From Darksidea phi (lineage: Eukaryota > Ascomycota > Dothideomycetes > Pleosporales > Lentitheciaceae), in contig JASJFT010000008.1 in NCBI GenBank assembly GCA_030770425.1, positions 186,001-250,000 of the forward strand: DNA of 64,000 nucleotides, read 5' to 3'. The translations under genes and the position numbers were made by a program. Of this stretch, positions 1 to 9,087 are shown in pieces. Position 1 is the first letter of the stretch; each line of letters begins with the position of its first letter. The notes under the pieces are model-generated. The model ran no database searches, was not told the origin of the DNA, and saw only the letters and a list, made by a program, of their open reading frames with translations.

Positions 1-827
1 ATCTGGGAAGGCATCTCGAAGCTTTCAGGCTTCGTCCCTTGCTCGAAGAACATCTCAACCATCATTTTACGATCTTCCATCTTCTGATGTAGACGGGCAC
101 TTTGTTTTTCTGTGAGTGCCTTCGGTCGAACCCCCTTCATCCAGTCCGCTACCCTTTCATAGTCAAGTTGATATCCAGCGCGATCATATGTTGGGCGTCC
201 ATTCTTGCCGCGTGAATAGCAGAGGTGGAGGGTGTGGAAGATAGAGTTTGGATTAGTCAAGTACCGATCGTTCTCCCATTTTGCCCACTCAGGGTTTTTG
301 TATCGGCCCTTCTTCTTGGGCGGCGCATCGGGGTCTTCGAAGGAGCTTCGATTTGAATAGTGCTTGTCGCTAGCGGGCCACTCATTCGGATCACCGCGAG
401 AGAGAATAGGCTCTGCGCCCTCCTCATTCACAGCTCGCGGATTGATGATGCGGCCGGGTGATGGACGGCGATCTACTGGCATAAAATTGCTTTCTGAGGC
501 ATGTTCTCCCAGAGACGAATATTTTTCGGAGCTCGGTTCATTCCTCGTCTCGTCAATTCCTCGTTTTTGGGGAACACGGCGAGTTTAGGCATCGTCGTCT
601 ATGGGTTCCGTGGTAGGTAAAGGCTCATTTTCTTTGTTGTCGTCGCGCGCATCAGTTCTACCAGAGGGCGATGCGACAGAGGCGTCATTGCTGGGCTTCG
701 CCTTGTGGGTGGACGCGTCTTTCTTTCCCTTCGTTAGCTTCCCAGAGGCAGACGCGTTGTTCATGTGTTGGGTTTGAATGACCTGCTCGGCCCGCGTGGT
801 CTGATTACCACTACTAGTCTCGATCAT
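1..827 (-). pseudogene. Unrecognised protein gene with an in-frame stop, 3' end outside window
   Basis: Read on the minus strand from the ATG at 827, an 80-codon low-complexity N-terminus rich in Ser, Thr, Lys and Asp ends at a TAA at 585-587. The same frame then stays open without another stop to the window edge, about 194 more codons, including a charged stretch with PPKKKGRYKNPEW and a Trp/Tyr/Arg-rich region. Two open segments in one frame, separated by a single stop, suggest one gene carrying a nonsense codon; CAA to TAA is a typical C-to-T change. An unseen intron removing the stop is possible, but I find no good donor just upstream. No family is recognised. A TATA-like sequence lies about 95 bases upstream of the ATG. 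Confidence 0.45.
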
Positions 828-1492
828 GATGTCGTTGGATATTTTCGAGTCTAAAAGCGATAGAAATTAGATGAAAGTGAGAACTTGTTAGAGAAAAGAA
901 GCCATGAGTAGCAAAATGCCTTATAAAATAAGGTATGTGATTCTCGCACTTTCCATGCACAGGCCTCCCCCACCGAACGCGCTAGCAGCCCGTTCACTGG
1001 ACCTGTATCGAACGCGTGAGCATGTGACTAAACTTCGACGCGTCGAAGTTCATGCATTAAATGCGTATTAGAAGGTTGCTGGAAGAAATCCTAGCTGATG
1101 TGGGGAAAGATTTAAGATTGCCACGGCGCGTCCATGCACCTTGATAAGAGGTACTCAGGTACGACCAGTTGTTGCATTAGAATACATGCACAGAGAAGAA
1201 GGAAATATATGCAGACTATTGTATGGAAGATCTTTCGTATCCTGCCTTTTCGGAGGTTCGTTGGGCGATGTGACGGATCCGAGCTTGATATTGTTCTCTT
1301 TGACGAGCGCACCCCAACATTCCGTACCCTTTCATCTCATTTTATGACCCCTGTGGTTTGACGCATGCGGGACGGAAGAGGGAACATGACGTACAATATT
1401 AGCGTAAATTTGGTGCGCATATCCGCCATATAATGTGCTCTAGACAAGTCCATTCCACTCTCCTAGTTCCATCGTGAGTAAAAGGGATCGCT
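828..1492. other. Divergent intergenic region with a 20-bp palindrome
   Basis: About 660 bases separate the divergent left-edge gene and the DHCR24-like gene. It holds the TATA-like element at 921-930, a perfect 20-bp palindrome at 1031-1050 centred on ACGCGT, and a second ACGCGT near 1012-1017. The short ORFs here overlap on both strands and look non-coding. Confidence 0.5.
921..930 (-). promoter_or_regulatory. Possible TATA box of the left-edge gene
   Basis: On the minus strand this reads TATTTTATAA, about 95 bases upstream of the ATG at 827, a normal distance for a fungal TATA element. It lies in a short near-palindrome (CCTTATAAAATAAGG on the plus strand). Position and composition are the only support. 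Confidence 0.25.
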
Positions 1493-3028
1493 ATGGCAAC
1501 GTACAACCTCACCGACCATGCTCAAGCTGTAGAAGCCCTTTCTAAGAAGGTTGCTTCCTTTTACAGATCTCGTACGCCTTTTCGCATCAATCATGGCTCT
1601 ACGAATTCGACTCGCGTGCGCGATCCGAGGACACCGCAGCTCTATATCGCGCAACTGAACCACATCCTCTCTATAGACGCTGCAACAAGAACCGCAATCG
1701 TCGAACCCAACGTACCGCTCGACGCTCTACTTTGCGAATCGCTCAAGTTGGGCCTCATGCCACCTGTGGTCATGGAGTTCCCAGGCATAACTGTGGGCGG
1801 TGGGTTTAGTGGCGCCAGCGGCGAGAGTACGAGCTGGAAGGAGGGCTTGTTCGATTGCGGCATCAACGAAGTTGAGATGATACTGGGTAATGGCAATGTC
1901 GTGCAAGCGGTCAAGGGCGGGGAAAACACCGAGTTGTTCGATGCTGCAAGATGCAGCTTAGGAACTTTGGGCGTTGTGACCTTGCTGAAAGTACGATTGA
2001 CGGAAGCAAAAGATCGCGTGCTGGTGAGCTATGAGAGACAAGAAAGCGTGAAAGAGACGATTGATCGCATTGTCGAGCTTTGTGAAGACGAAGACACGGA
2101 CATCGACTTCATCGAAGGTCTACTATACAGCAAGAAGGAAGGTGTAATAGTAACAGGTCGACACGTTGCTTCCACAGCTCCAGAGGTTAGACAGCTGCCG
2201 ACACAGCGCTTTGACCGCGCCATTGATCCCTGGTTCTACCGTCATGCGAAGGGCCTACCTATGTCTTACAGAGAGGTGGTTCCCACGGAGAGTTATCTCT
2301 TCCGCCACGATCGTGGCGCATTCTGGAGTGGCGAGACTATGTTCAAATACTTCGGCCTGCCCAACAATCGCCTCACACGCTTCCTCTTCAATGCGCTCAC
2401 CAAGGCACGCGCAATGTATAAAGCGACGCTAGCAAGCGGCTCCGCAGATTTTGCAATCGTCCAGGATTTGATCATTCCAGTCGAGACATCTGAGGCTTTC
2501 GTGGACTACGTGGCTAAAGAGTTGGAGATCTGGCCATTGTGGATCTGCCCGGTACGGAAGAAGACCGAAGATGGGGATATTTGGGGCTGGCCTTTCTGGA
2601 AAGAAGAAGCGGTGAAGGACGATAACGTGCGCAAGACGAAGACACACATCTCGCTGAAAGAAGGCGAGCTGACGCTCAACTTCGGCGTCTGGGGTACGGC
2701 AGACAGCGAGCCAGTTGAATTCCGCAGAATCAACCGCCGACTAGAAGAACGTCTGATGGAACTACACGGAATGAAGGTCTCTTACGCAGCGGTCTTTTAT
2801 ACCGAGGATGAGTTCTGGAGTCTATATGATCGCGAGCGATACGACAAGCTGAGGAAGAAATGGCATGCCGAAGGGTTGCCTACAGTCTACGACAAAATCA
2901 AACGCTCCGAAGAAAGTGAGAAAGAGTTAGAGAAGAACGAGGATGAACGTTTGCCATTGGGAGAGCGCATGTTGTGGATTTGGCCTTTGGGCGGTCTGTA
3001 TCAGACCTTCCGTGTGGTCTTTGGATAA
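1493..3028 (+). CDS. DHCR24/DIMINUTO-like FAD-binding oxidoreductase
   Basis: An uninterrupted 511-residue ORF. An FAD-binding PCMH-type domain covers roughly residues 10-190, with the FAD-contact stretch PGITVGGGFSGASGES followed by SWKEGLFD, and CSLGTLGVV further on. The C-terminal part follows vertebrate and plant delta(24)-sterol reductase (about 516 aa): FIEGLLYS, a PWFYRH motif, VVQDLIIP, WPLWICP and a terminal Tyr/Glu-rich substrate-domain region. Family members reduce the C24 double bond of sterols at the ER using NADPH and FAD. Ascomycetes make ergosterol through Erg4, so the substrate here is uncertain. No N-terminal membrane anchor is visible, unlike the vertebrate enzyme. The family assignment is firm; the reaction is inferred. 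Confidence 0.85.
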   Translation: MATYNLTDHAQAVEALSKKVASFYRSRTPFRINHGSTNSTRVRDPRTPQLYIAQLNHILSIDAATRTAIVEPNVPLDALLCESLKLGLMPPVVMEFPGITVGGGFSGASGESTSWKEGLFDCGINEVEMILGNGNVVQAVKGGENTELFDAARCSLGTLGVVTLLKVRLTEAKDRVLVSYERQESVKETIDRIVELCEDEDTDIDFIEGLLYSKKEGVIVTGRHVASTAPEVRQLPTQRFDRAIDPWFYRHAKGLPMSYREVVPTESYLFRHDRGAFWSGETMFKYFGLPNNRLTRFLFNALTKARAMYKATLASGSADFAIVQDLIIPVETSEAFVDYVAKELEIWPLWICPVRKKTEDGDIWGWPFWKEEAVKDDNVRKTKTHISLKEGELTLNFGVWGTADSEPVEFRRINRRLEERLMELHGMKVSYAAVFYTEDEFWSLYDRERYDKLRKKWHAEGLPTVYDKIKRSEESEKELEKNEDERLPLGERMLWIWPLGGLYQTFRVVFG

Positions 3029-3531
3029 CTGACAGGGGTCGGCACATGTGTAGGATTTGAAAGTTTCCAAGGGCCCCAGGCAGTCAAGAAGTCGATGGGT
3101 TGCTGTCATCTAGGGTTATAGTTATCCGGGCTTCACCGTACACAAGTCCAGATTATGAATTCTTGCAGTACCTTCAGCTATTTGCCGAAGCCTTGCTCGT
3201 TGATGTGGGGTTACGGCTCAAGGGCGGTGAGGAGGTCGCGCATTAGCCCGAGGTAACGCCGGCCCATCGCTGAACGTCATGCATACGGGTTCTTCTGTCC
3301 AAGTATATAGAGGTCGCACTTTTCGCGATATTAGATGTTGTAGGGCCTGCTTTCTAGTATCCTAGTATTACCGTTAACACCTGCAGCGTCCTCCATACAT
3401 CTATTTGAACGCTTGCGCCACCTTGTTTTCCGACGTCAGCCGCACCAGCCTGCTCCTCACCACAGCTCTTGCGCAGCTAGAAGCACCTACTACCTCGTTT
3501 TTTAACTTATTTGGTCTTTGAATGTAGCATC
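3029..3531. other. Intergenic, nothing recognised
   Basis: About 500 bases between two plus-strand genes; it should hold the 3' UTR of the first and the promoter of the second. The pyrimidine-rich stretch near 3400-3500 resembles a fungal transcription start region. No RNA gene or repeat was seen. Confidence 0.4.
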
Positions 3532-4527
3532 ATGGCATTAAATGGGGGAAAGCATCCCGTACAATACGCTCCAGCGCCTTGGAAGCTAAAGTGCGAATCC
3601 TACTGGCTGTTACTAAATCTGAAGACGTTGCCCAAAGGAGTATACGACCCCCTAGAGGAACCATGTCTAGGACATGGCGAGTTTGTGGGAGGCTTGGGTT
3701 GCATCATTGTGGTGAGATACAAGGACACGCCCGTTGGTATGTAGTCTCTTCATTGCGACACTGGAGCGAATCGGTTCCGTTTTTGCTACAACGTATATGC
3801 AAATGCGATTAAGCTGACTAGAAAAGGAACATACGATGAGCTTGCCATTGTACCTGGCAACTTCACAGTACCCCCATCGCCAAACCAACCGCCTAAGATT
3901 CCAAAGAAGGCTATGCGCGTGTGCCGGATTTACGTCTCCCAGCGCACGACAGTTTACAATGGCCGCCTCAATTGGAACATCGCGAAACATCTAGCTCGTT
4001 TCGACTTCTCTCATCCACCGACTCCTGCTGGAAGCTCTCCACCTGCGCAGCTTACTATCAAAGTGTTCCCAGCAGGCAGCAAAGATGGTGACGGCGTGCT
4101 TCCCTTCTTTGCATGCACCCTGACGCCCTTCACATGGATTCCTGCTATGCCAGTCAATACTAGCTGGATGCCCCTTGACATGACGCAAGTGTTGCCGCCC
4201 ATCCCCGCGGCCCCCGGCCACAAAGAGGCTGTCGCAGCTGAGAATGAGGGCGCCAGGATCGATCCTTATGATATCAATCCCAGTAGAGAAGCGTCGCTGC
4301 TGGTGGGCACGGACCACTGGACTGCGTTCCCTATGAACGCGAAGGTGCCAAGAGCCCGCGGTTGCTGGGTGAAGGTTCACGAACTCGGAAAGGACCCAGG
4401 AGAAAACATCAGAGCCGTCGAGGAGGCAAGCAAGTACTGGCCGCAGGAGATACAGCCTTGGAGCATTGGTGCCTGGATGGAGGATTCCGTGATGGATGTC
4501 CCGCTGCCGGTGGAGTGGAAGCTCTGA
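3532..4527 (+). CDS. Acetoacetate-decarboxylase-like (ADC superfamily) protein
   Basis: Two exons, 3532-3736 and 3827-4527, joined across a 90-bp intron (GTATGT donor, GCTGAC branch, AAAG acceptor), give 301 residues. The splice restores DTPVGTYDEL followed by VPGNF, close to the conserved D-x-PVG-x-YDE stretch of the acetoacetate decarboxylase-like fold. A later segment reads RVCRIYVSQ and NGRLNWNIAKHLA, also typical of fungal members. In-frame open sequence reaches 3511 but only through a TTG codon, so the ATG at 3532 (CATCATGGC context) is taken as start. Fungal members are uncharacterised. I do not see an obvious catalytic Lys in the usual context, so decarboxylase activity should not be assumed. 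Confidence 0.7.
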
Positions 4528-4792
4528 GTGTTCCGTATCCGTGTGATGTCGGATCCAGGAAAGAAAAATGGTTCACACAATGAAAGAACCTCAAATCGAC
4601 GTCATGCGCAATTAAATGAGCGCAAGCTCTTTCTGGCCGCCCATAAATTTCATATTTTGCCCGCTTGCTTCGCTCCTCTTCATCCTTGTCTACCGCCGCA
4701 CTCCAGTCAGCAACTTCTACACCAATCGGATCCCACCTGCCCAAGCTCTTTCCACACATCACTACATTTCCCCAGCACCTTCTCAGTTCGTC

Positions 4793-5563
4793 ATGAGGTT
4801 CTCACCTCTTCCCTACGGCTTCCGTGACACCTGCCGCCTGATCAAGCGCGACCTCAAGAACCTTATCAAACGCAAGACGGAGCCCGATAACCTCCAGCCC
4901 CGTTTCCGGACCTTCGATGCATACAAGCCGAATGCCGCTACTACGCTCGAGGTCGCTACCAGCCATACTACCCACCTCCATCGATCTCAGCCAAATTACC
5001 TTCAGACACCGATCCGTAGCTGCCGCCCCGTCGGAACCTCGATCTCCACGCCGACGAGTACCACCTTCTCCCAAGTAGTGTCTAGTGCGCCCACATCACC
5101 ATCAACAGTAACTGAGTACAGCTCGGTGGGAGTCATCCAGCCGCTGTTCCCGTACGCCGACGCCTACCCTAAACTCAAGCAGTGGTATGAGGCCCGTCCA
5201 GTGCAGGAGCTGAGTCTGGAAGAACGCTGGATCCTGCGCGGTATTGTCACCGTGATGGCAATTGCTTTCTGTTACAGCCCAGGAAATCCTAGCTATGAGA
5301 TGATTCTCGGCGACTGCGCACCGCGCCGTGAAGGTCACCAGGCTATGTACTGCAATGCCACGCTTTCTGTCCTACTGTCAGCGCTGGATGGTGACCGCCG
5401 CCGCTCTGTACATATCGTCAAATGCCTTCTGGCCACGCTCTACCCCGACACCGACGCCCACAAGCTGCTACTTGTGATTGGCGATCCTACACAGAGCACG
5501 CGCGCTGAAGAGATAAAAACCACTCTCCATCAAAAACTCTCCGCACTGCTATTCCCGGAGTAA
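4793..5563 (+). CDS. Hypothetical protein, 256 aa
   Basis: Single-exon ORF starting MRFSPLPYGFRDTCR. The N-terminal third is basic, the middle (about residues 65-115) is a Ser/Thr/Pro-rich linker, and the C-terminal half (about 120-256) looks globular and helical. That half has an Arg/Glu-rich segment (LSLEERWILRGIV) and two Cys-containing stretches. The frame is also open upstream to an ATG at 4616, which would add a hydrophobic N-terminus. I prefer 4793 because the upstream stretch has poor codon character and ends in a pyrimidine-rich leader. No family recognised. It lies head-to-tail between the ADC-like gene and an MFS transporter. Confidence 0.5.
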   Translation: MRFSPLPYGFRDTCRLIKRDLKNLIKRKTEPDNLQPRFRTFDAYKPNAATTLEVATSHTTHLHRSQPNYLQTPIRSCRPVGTSISTPTSTTFSQVVSSAPTSPSTVTEYSSVGVIQPLFPYADAYPKLKQWYEARPVQELSLEERWILRGIVTVMAIAFCYSPGNPSYEMILGDCAPRREGHQAMYCNATLSVLLSALDGDRRRSVHIVKCLLATLYPDTDAHKLLLVIGDPTQSTRAEEIKTTLHQKLSALLFPE

Positions 5564-5705
5564 AATGTCGGGATTAACCGACATCGGAGTTCGGCGCGCG
5601 GCAGAACACCCTCGGCTTTCTCGCCACTAGCAATCCGCAATACTTCTTAAGTAATAAGAACTCCACTACGGCAGCACTCAACATCTTTTCACGACACACC
5701 ATCTA

Positions 5706-7192
5706 ATGACCGAAAAACATCTCCAAGACGAATCTACCCCTATACCAGTGGTCCCCACACATTCACAGGATGAAGACACTGTTGCGTATCCCGAAGGAGG
5801 ATGGGCGGCTTGGTCCGTTGTTGTTGGGAGTTTCTTTGGGACGGTAGTCGCTTTTGGGACGATGAATACGATTGGAATCTTTCATCAATACCTCAGTGAG
5901 CATCAATTGAGGGGCTATAGTGAGAGTACTGTTGGTTGTAAGTATATGAGTCTATTATTTGCATCATCCTAGATGAACCAAGCTAACTTCAGACCAGGGA
6001 TCTTCAGTGTCTATGTCTTCCTCTCCTTCTTCTGCGGCATCCAGATTGGCCCCATATTCGATGCAAGAGGACCACGCCTTCTCATTATAGCAGGCAGCGT
6101 GTGCATGTGCGCCAGTATGTTCCTTCTAAGCGTTTGTACCGGTAAAGTCACCTCCTTTACAAGCTACTTTCCATACTAATGCAATGCAGCATACTGGCAC
6201 TTCATGCTCGTCTTCGGTGTGCTTGGCGGCCTAGGAACCTCCCTCATCTTCACTCCGGCCCTCTCAGCAGTCAGTCACTTCTTCCTCGTCAAACGTGGAA
6301 ACGCAACTGGTATCGCGGCAGCAGGAGGTTCTATGGGCGGCATCATTTTCCCGCTCTCCCTTCAGCGCTTGTTTCCCGCCGTGGGATTTGCTTGGGCGAC
6401 ACGTATCATCGGATTCATCTTCATTGCTTGCTGCGCGATCGCTATTGCGCTTATTCGGTCGAGATTGCCTCCAAAGCCGGGACAGGCTCTCATACCTGAT
6501 TTGAGGATCTTGAAGAACAGGGCGTATTTGCTTTTGACGTTGGGAACGTACTTTATGGAGTGGGCGTTGTTCATTCCGGTTACATACTTAACCACCTTCG
6601 CCACTTCCACCGGCGCCATGAGTCCAGCGTTCTCATACCAGCTCATTGCGATCATGAATGCGGGATCATGCCTGGGGCGGTGGGCTCCCGGATACGTTGG
6701 TGACAAGCTCGGCCGCTTTAACAGGTACGTCATACACCTCCTTCCGTCTACCCATCGCACAGACAATGCTAACACTGTCCTAGCATGATTGCCGCACTCG
6801 TGCTTTGCACCGCTACCAGCGTAACCTTATGGTTTCCCGCTTCCGTCCTCACGCCCTCCACCTCTGGCGAAGCCACAACTATTAAAGCTCTTTCGATCGC
6901 CTACGCACTAATTTTCGGCTTCGCTTCTGGCTCCAACATTTCCCTCACCCCTGTTTGCGTTGGGCAGCTTTGTGATACGAACGAATACGGACGCTACTAC
7001 GCTACTTGCTACACGATCGTTTCCTTTGGTACGCTCACCGGTATTCCGATTGCTGGAAGTCTAATTTCCGCCAGTAAGGGTCATTATTGGGGCGTTGTTA
7101 TTTGGACAGTGGTTTGTTATTTAGTATCTTTGGTTTGCTTTGTATGGTCGAGGGGGGAGATGGTGGGGTGGAAGTTGGGGATCAAATACTAG
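5706..7192 (+). CDS. MFS transporter, monocarboxylate (MCT/MCH) type
   Basis: Four exons (5706-5937, 5998-6141, 6190-6724, 6784-7192) give 439 residues. Introns are 60, 48 and 59 bp and carry CTAAC or CTAAT branch sites. The N-terminus has the subfamily hallmark [15 protein letters not shown] opening the first membrane helix. Other landmarks are GIFHQYL, the cytoplasmic-loop motif [24 protein letters not shown], and [10 protein letters not shown] in the loop between later helices. About 12 hydrophobic segments are expected. Fungal MCT-like proteins sit in the plasma or vacuolar membrane; many carry unknown substrates and several are linked to secondary metabolism or riboflavin uptake. The substrate cannot be read from sequence. 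Confidence 0.85.
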
Positions 7193-7350
7193 CCGAGAAC
7201 AATGTCATGGGGAGGGCGCTGGCGACGTTCAGCGTAAGCTTCGTGGGGCTCATTCTGCGTTATTTGTTCACATGCGTCTACGCGATTTTTGTTCACGCTG
7301 CATTGCATACATACAAGAAAGGGAAAGTTTATTCTCTCTACACTACATAC

Positions 7351-8339
7351 TCATGCAGCACGCTCTGTGACTCCTCGTGATCTAGGCACGCATCGTCCCG
7401 GGTTCCATATCACTAACAACCACACAGCTACTACCACCGGTGCAAACTCTAGACACCCGAAGTAGGCCTCATGTGTATTTAGCGTGCCGTACAAGCCCTC
7501 CGCCGTTTCTGCCAACCGAAAGCATACACGGAGGTACATCAATAGCACCACCGTCCCAAAAGCAACATAAAAGCCCTTTCTCACCACTTTGAACATCGCC
7601 TTCTGCGCTCGAACCACAAACAAAATGAACAGTAGAATAAAAAATAGGAATGTGAAGGCCTGGAAAGCTAGCCCAGCGAGAAGGATGTTATTAGGCGTGG
7701 TAGGATCCTTCCGATTACTCTCGGCCACTCCGATGAGTGCTGCGCCGAGGATCTGAACCACGGTGGCTATGACGTCGCTTGTGACGAATATCCAGAGGAT
7801 CCATTTGGACCGAAGGGGCGCGTAGTGGCGACCGGTGGCGTTGATGAGGAGGGAGAGGATTGTGTATATTGCGGCTGCGAAGAAGACGGGTGCTACGACG
7901 ATGACTAGAAACAAGTTAGTGGTGAGATAGAGCTGTGATGGAGAGCGAGAGGATAAGAGTACCTACAGAAATACTGCACTACAAAGTAAGTCACCCTGTA
8001 TGGATCTACCTTCGCGCTCAAACATCGAAACACATACCCCACAATCTCCTATCCATGCATTAGCCTTTGTCTCCACTGTCTTCCCATCATATCCTAACAG
8101 CCTCGCTGTAAGCCACTTACAAAAACAATCCCAACCATCACAGTACTAAAGTACCAACTCCTAAACTTGACTAACTGGTGTGCATGTAGTACTCCCGCAA
8201 GGGCAAAAAGCACGCAGCCAAGTATTCCAACGACCAGGGAAGGCGTGTATCCGTATATAATAATAGCCGCGTCGTCGGGGCCCATGGGGTTGGGAAAATT
8301 GGGATCGATATACCCCCTCGGCGCGGGTTGAGCCGCCAT
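7351..8339 (-). CDS. RTA1-like seven-helix membrane protein
   Basis: Three exons on the minus strand (8121-8339, 7967-8048, 7351-7904) give 284 residues. The start is the ATG of MAAQPAPRGYID at 8339, and the splice sites are GTAAGT and GTAGGT donors with TAG acceptors. Seven hydrophobic segments are visible. The joint between exons 1 and 2 produces VGIVFEIVGYVFR and exon 3 opens with VVAPVFFAAAIYTIL, matching the conserved EVVGY and LLAPALFAASIY blocks of fungal RTA1-domain proteins. Members such as Rta1, Rsb1 and Pug1 are linked to resistance to 7-aminocholesterol, sphingoid base export and porphyrin handling. Specific function unknown. The 3' end converges on the MFS gene. Confidence 0.85.
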
Positions 8340-9087
8340 AATATCGACTCGTAAATGATGGTAAACTTGAGAGGCAAGTTCTCTATTCGAATCGTAGTGT
8401 TGAAGGTTATTGTATCCAAAGTGGGCGTAAAAAAATGTATGTTGCTTAGAAGGGTGAAACGGCTGGAATGACGTCAACACCAACGTTCTCAACTTGCAGC
8501 ATTTAAAGGCCAAACATTACACAAGTCAATAGCTTCATAAACGAATGCGGAACTTCACAAGATAAATTGCAAACGTTCGTTACTCAGCTCGCGATCGCCG
8601 TTCATAGTGTTGCCCAATCTTGTCCGTTTGCGGATCGACAAAGAGGCCGTCATGGCTCGGCTCTTCGGCTCAACTTCCCAACCCATAATCGTACGATCAC
8701 TCTGTTGAAAAAGTCGCATCGGGCAAGTTTAAAGCAGGCGTTGAACACTGCATCGGTGATGAGTGAGAGGGAGGCACGGGAAGTGCAGGGATGGGGAGTC
8801 TTCGACGTGGATGGTGATAGGCCAGGAACGTGGCACTGCTCCATATATGTGTTAAGCCAAGGGGTTTACTTGAATGAAAGCTTTTATGGTGCTCAGTTTG
8901 CCCCCAAGACAAGGATCTTGGGTCCGCGAGAGCGGTCACTTTTCTAGTATGATACAATCCGCTTCAGTTTTCCCCTAGCAGTTGAGAACATTGAATATGC
9001 GCGCTCCCTATGTATACGATACAGTATTCGTAGGCTGTTGTTAACCAAAAGCGCTTAAATGCCGATGTAAACTTCCGTGTCCATTCT
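8340..9087. other. Intergenic between two minus-strand genes
   Basis: About 750 bases: the promoter of the RTA1-like gene plus the 3' flank of the CTNNBL1 homologue. A 126-codon plus-strand ORF starting at 8567 has no recognisable features and overlaps competing ORFs on the other strand, so it is not called. Confidence 0.4.
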
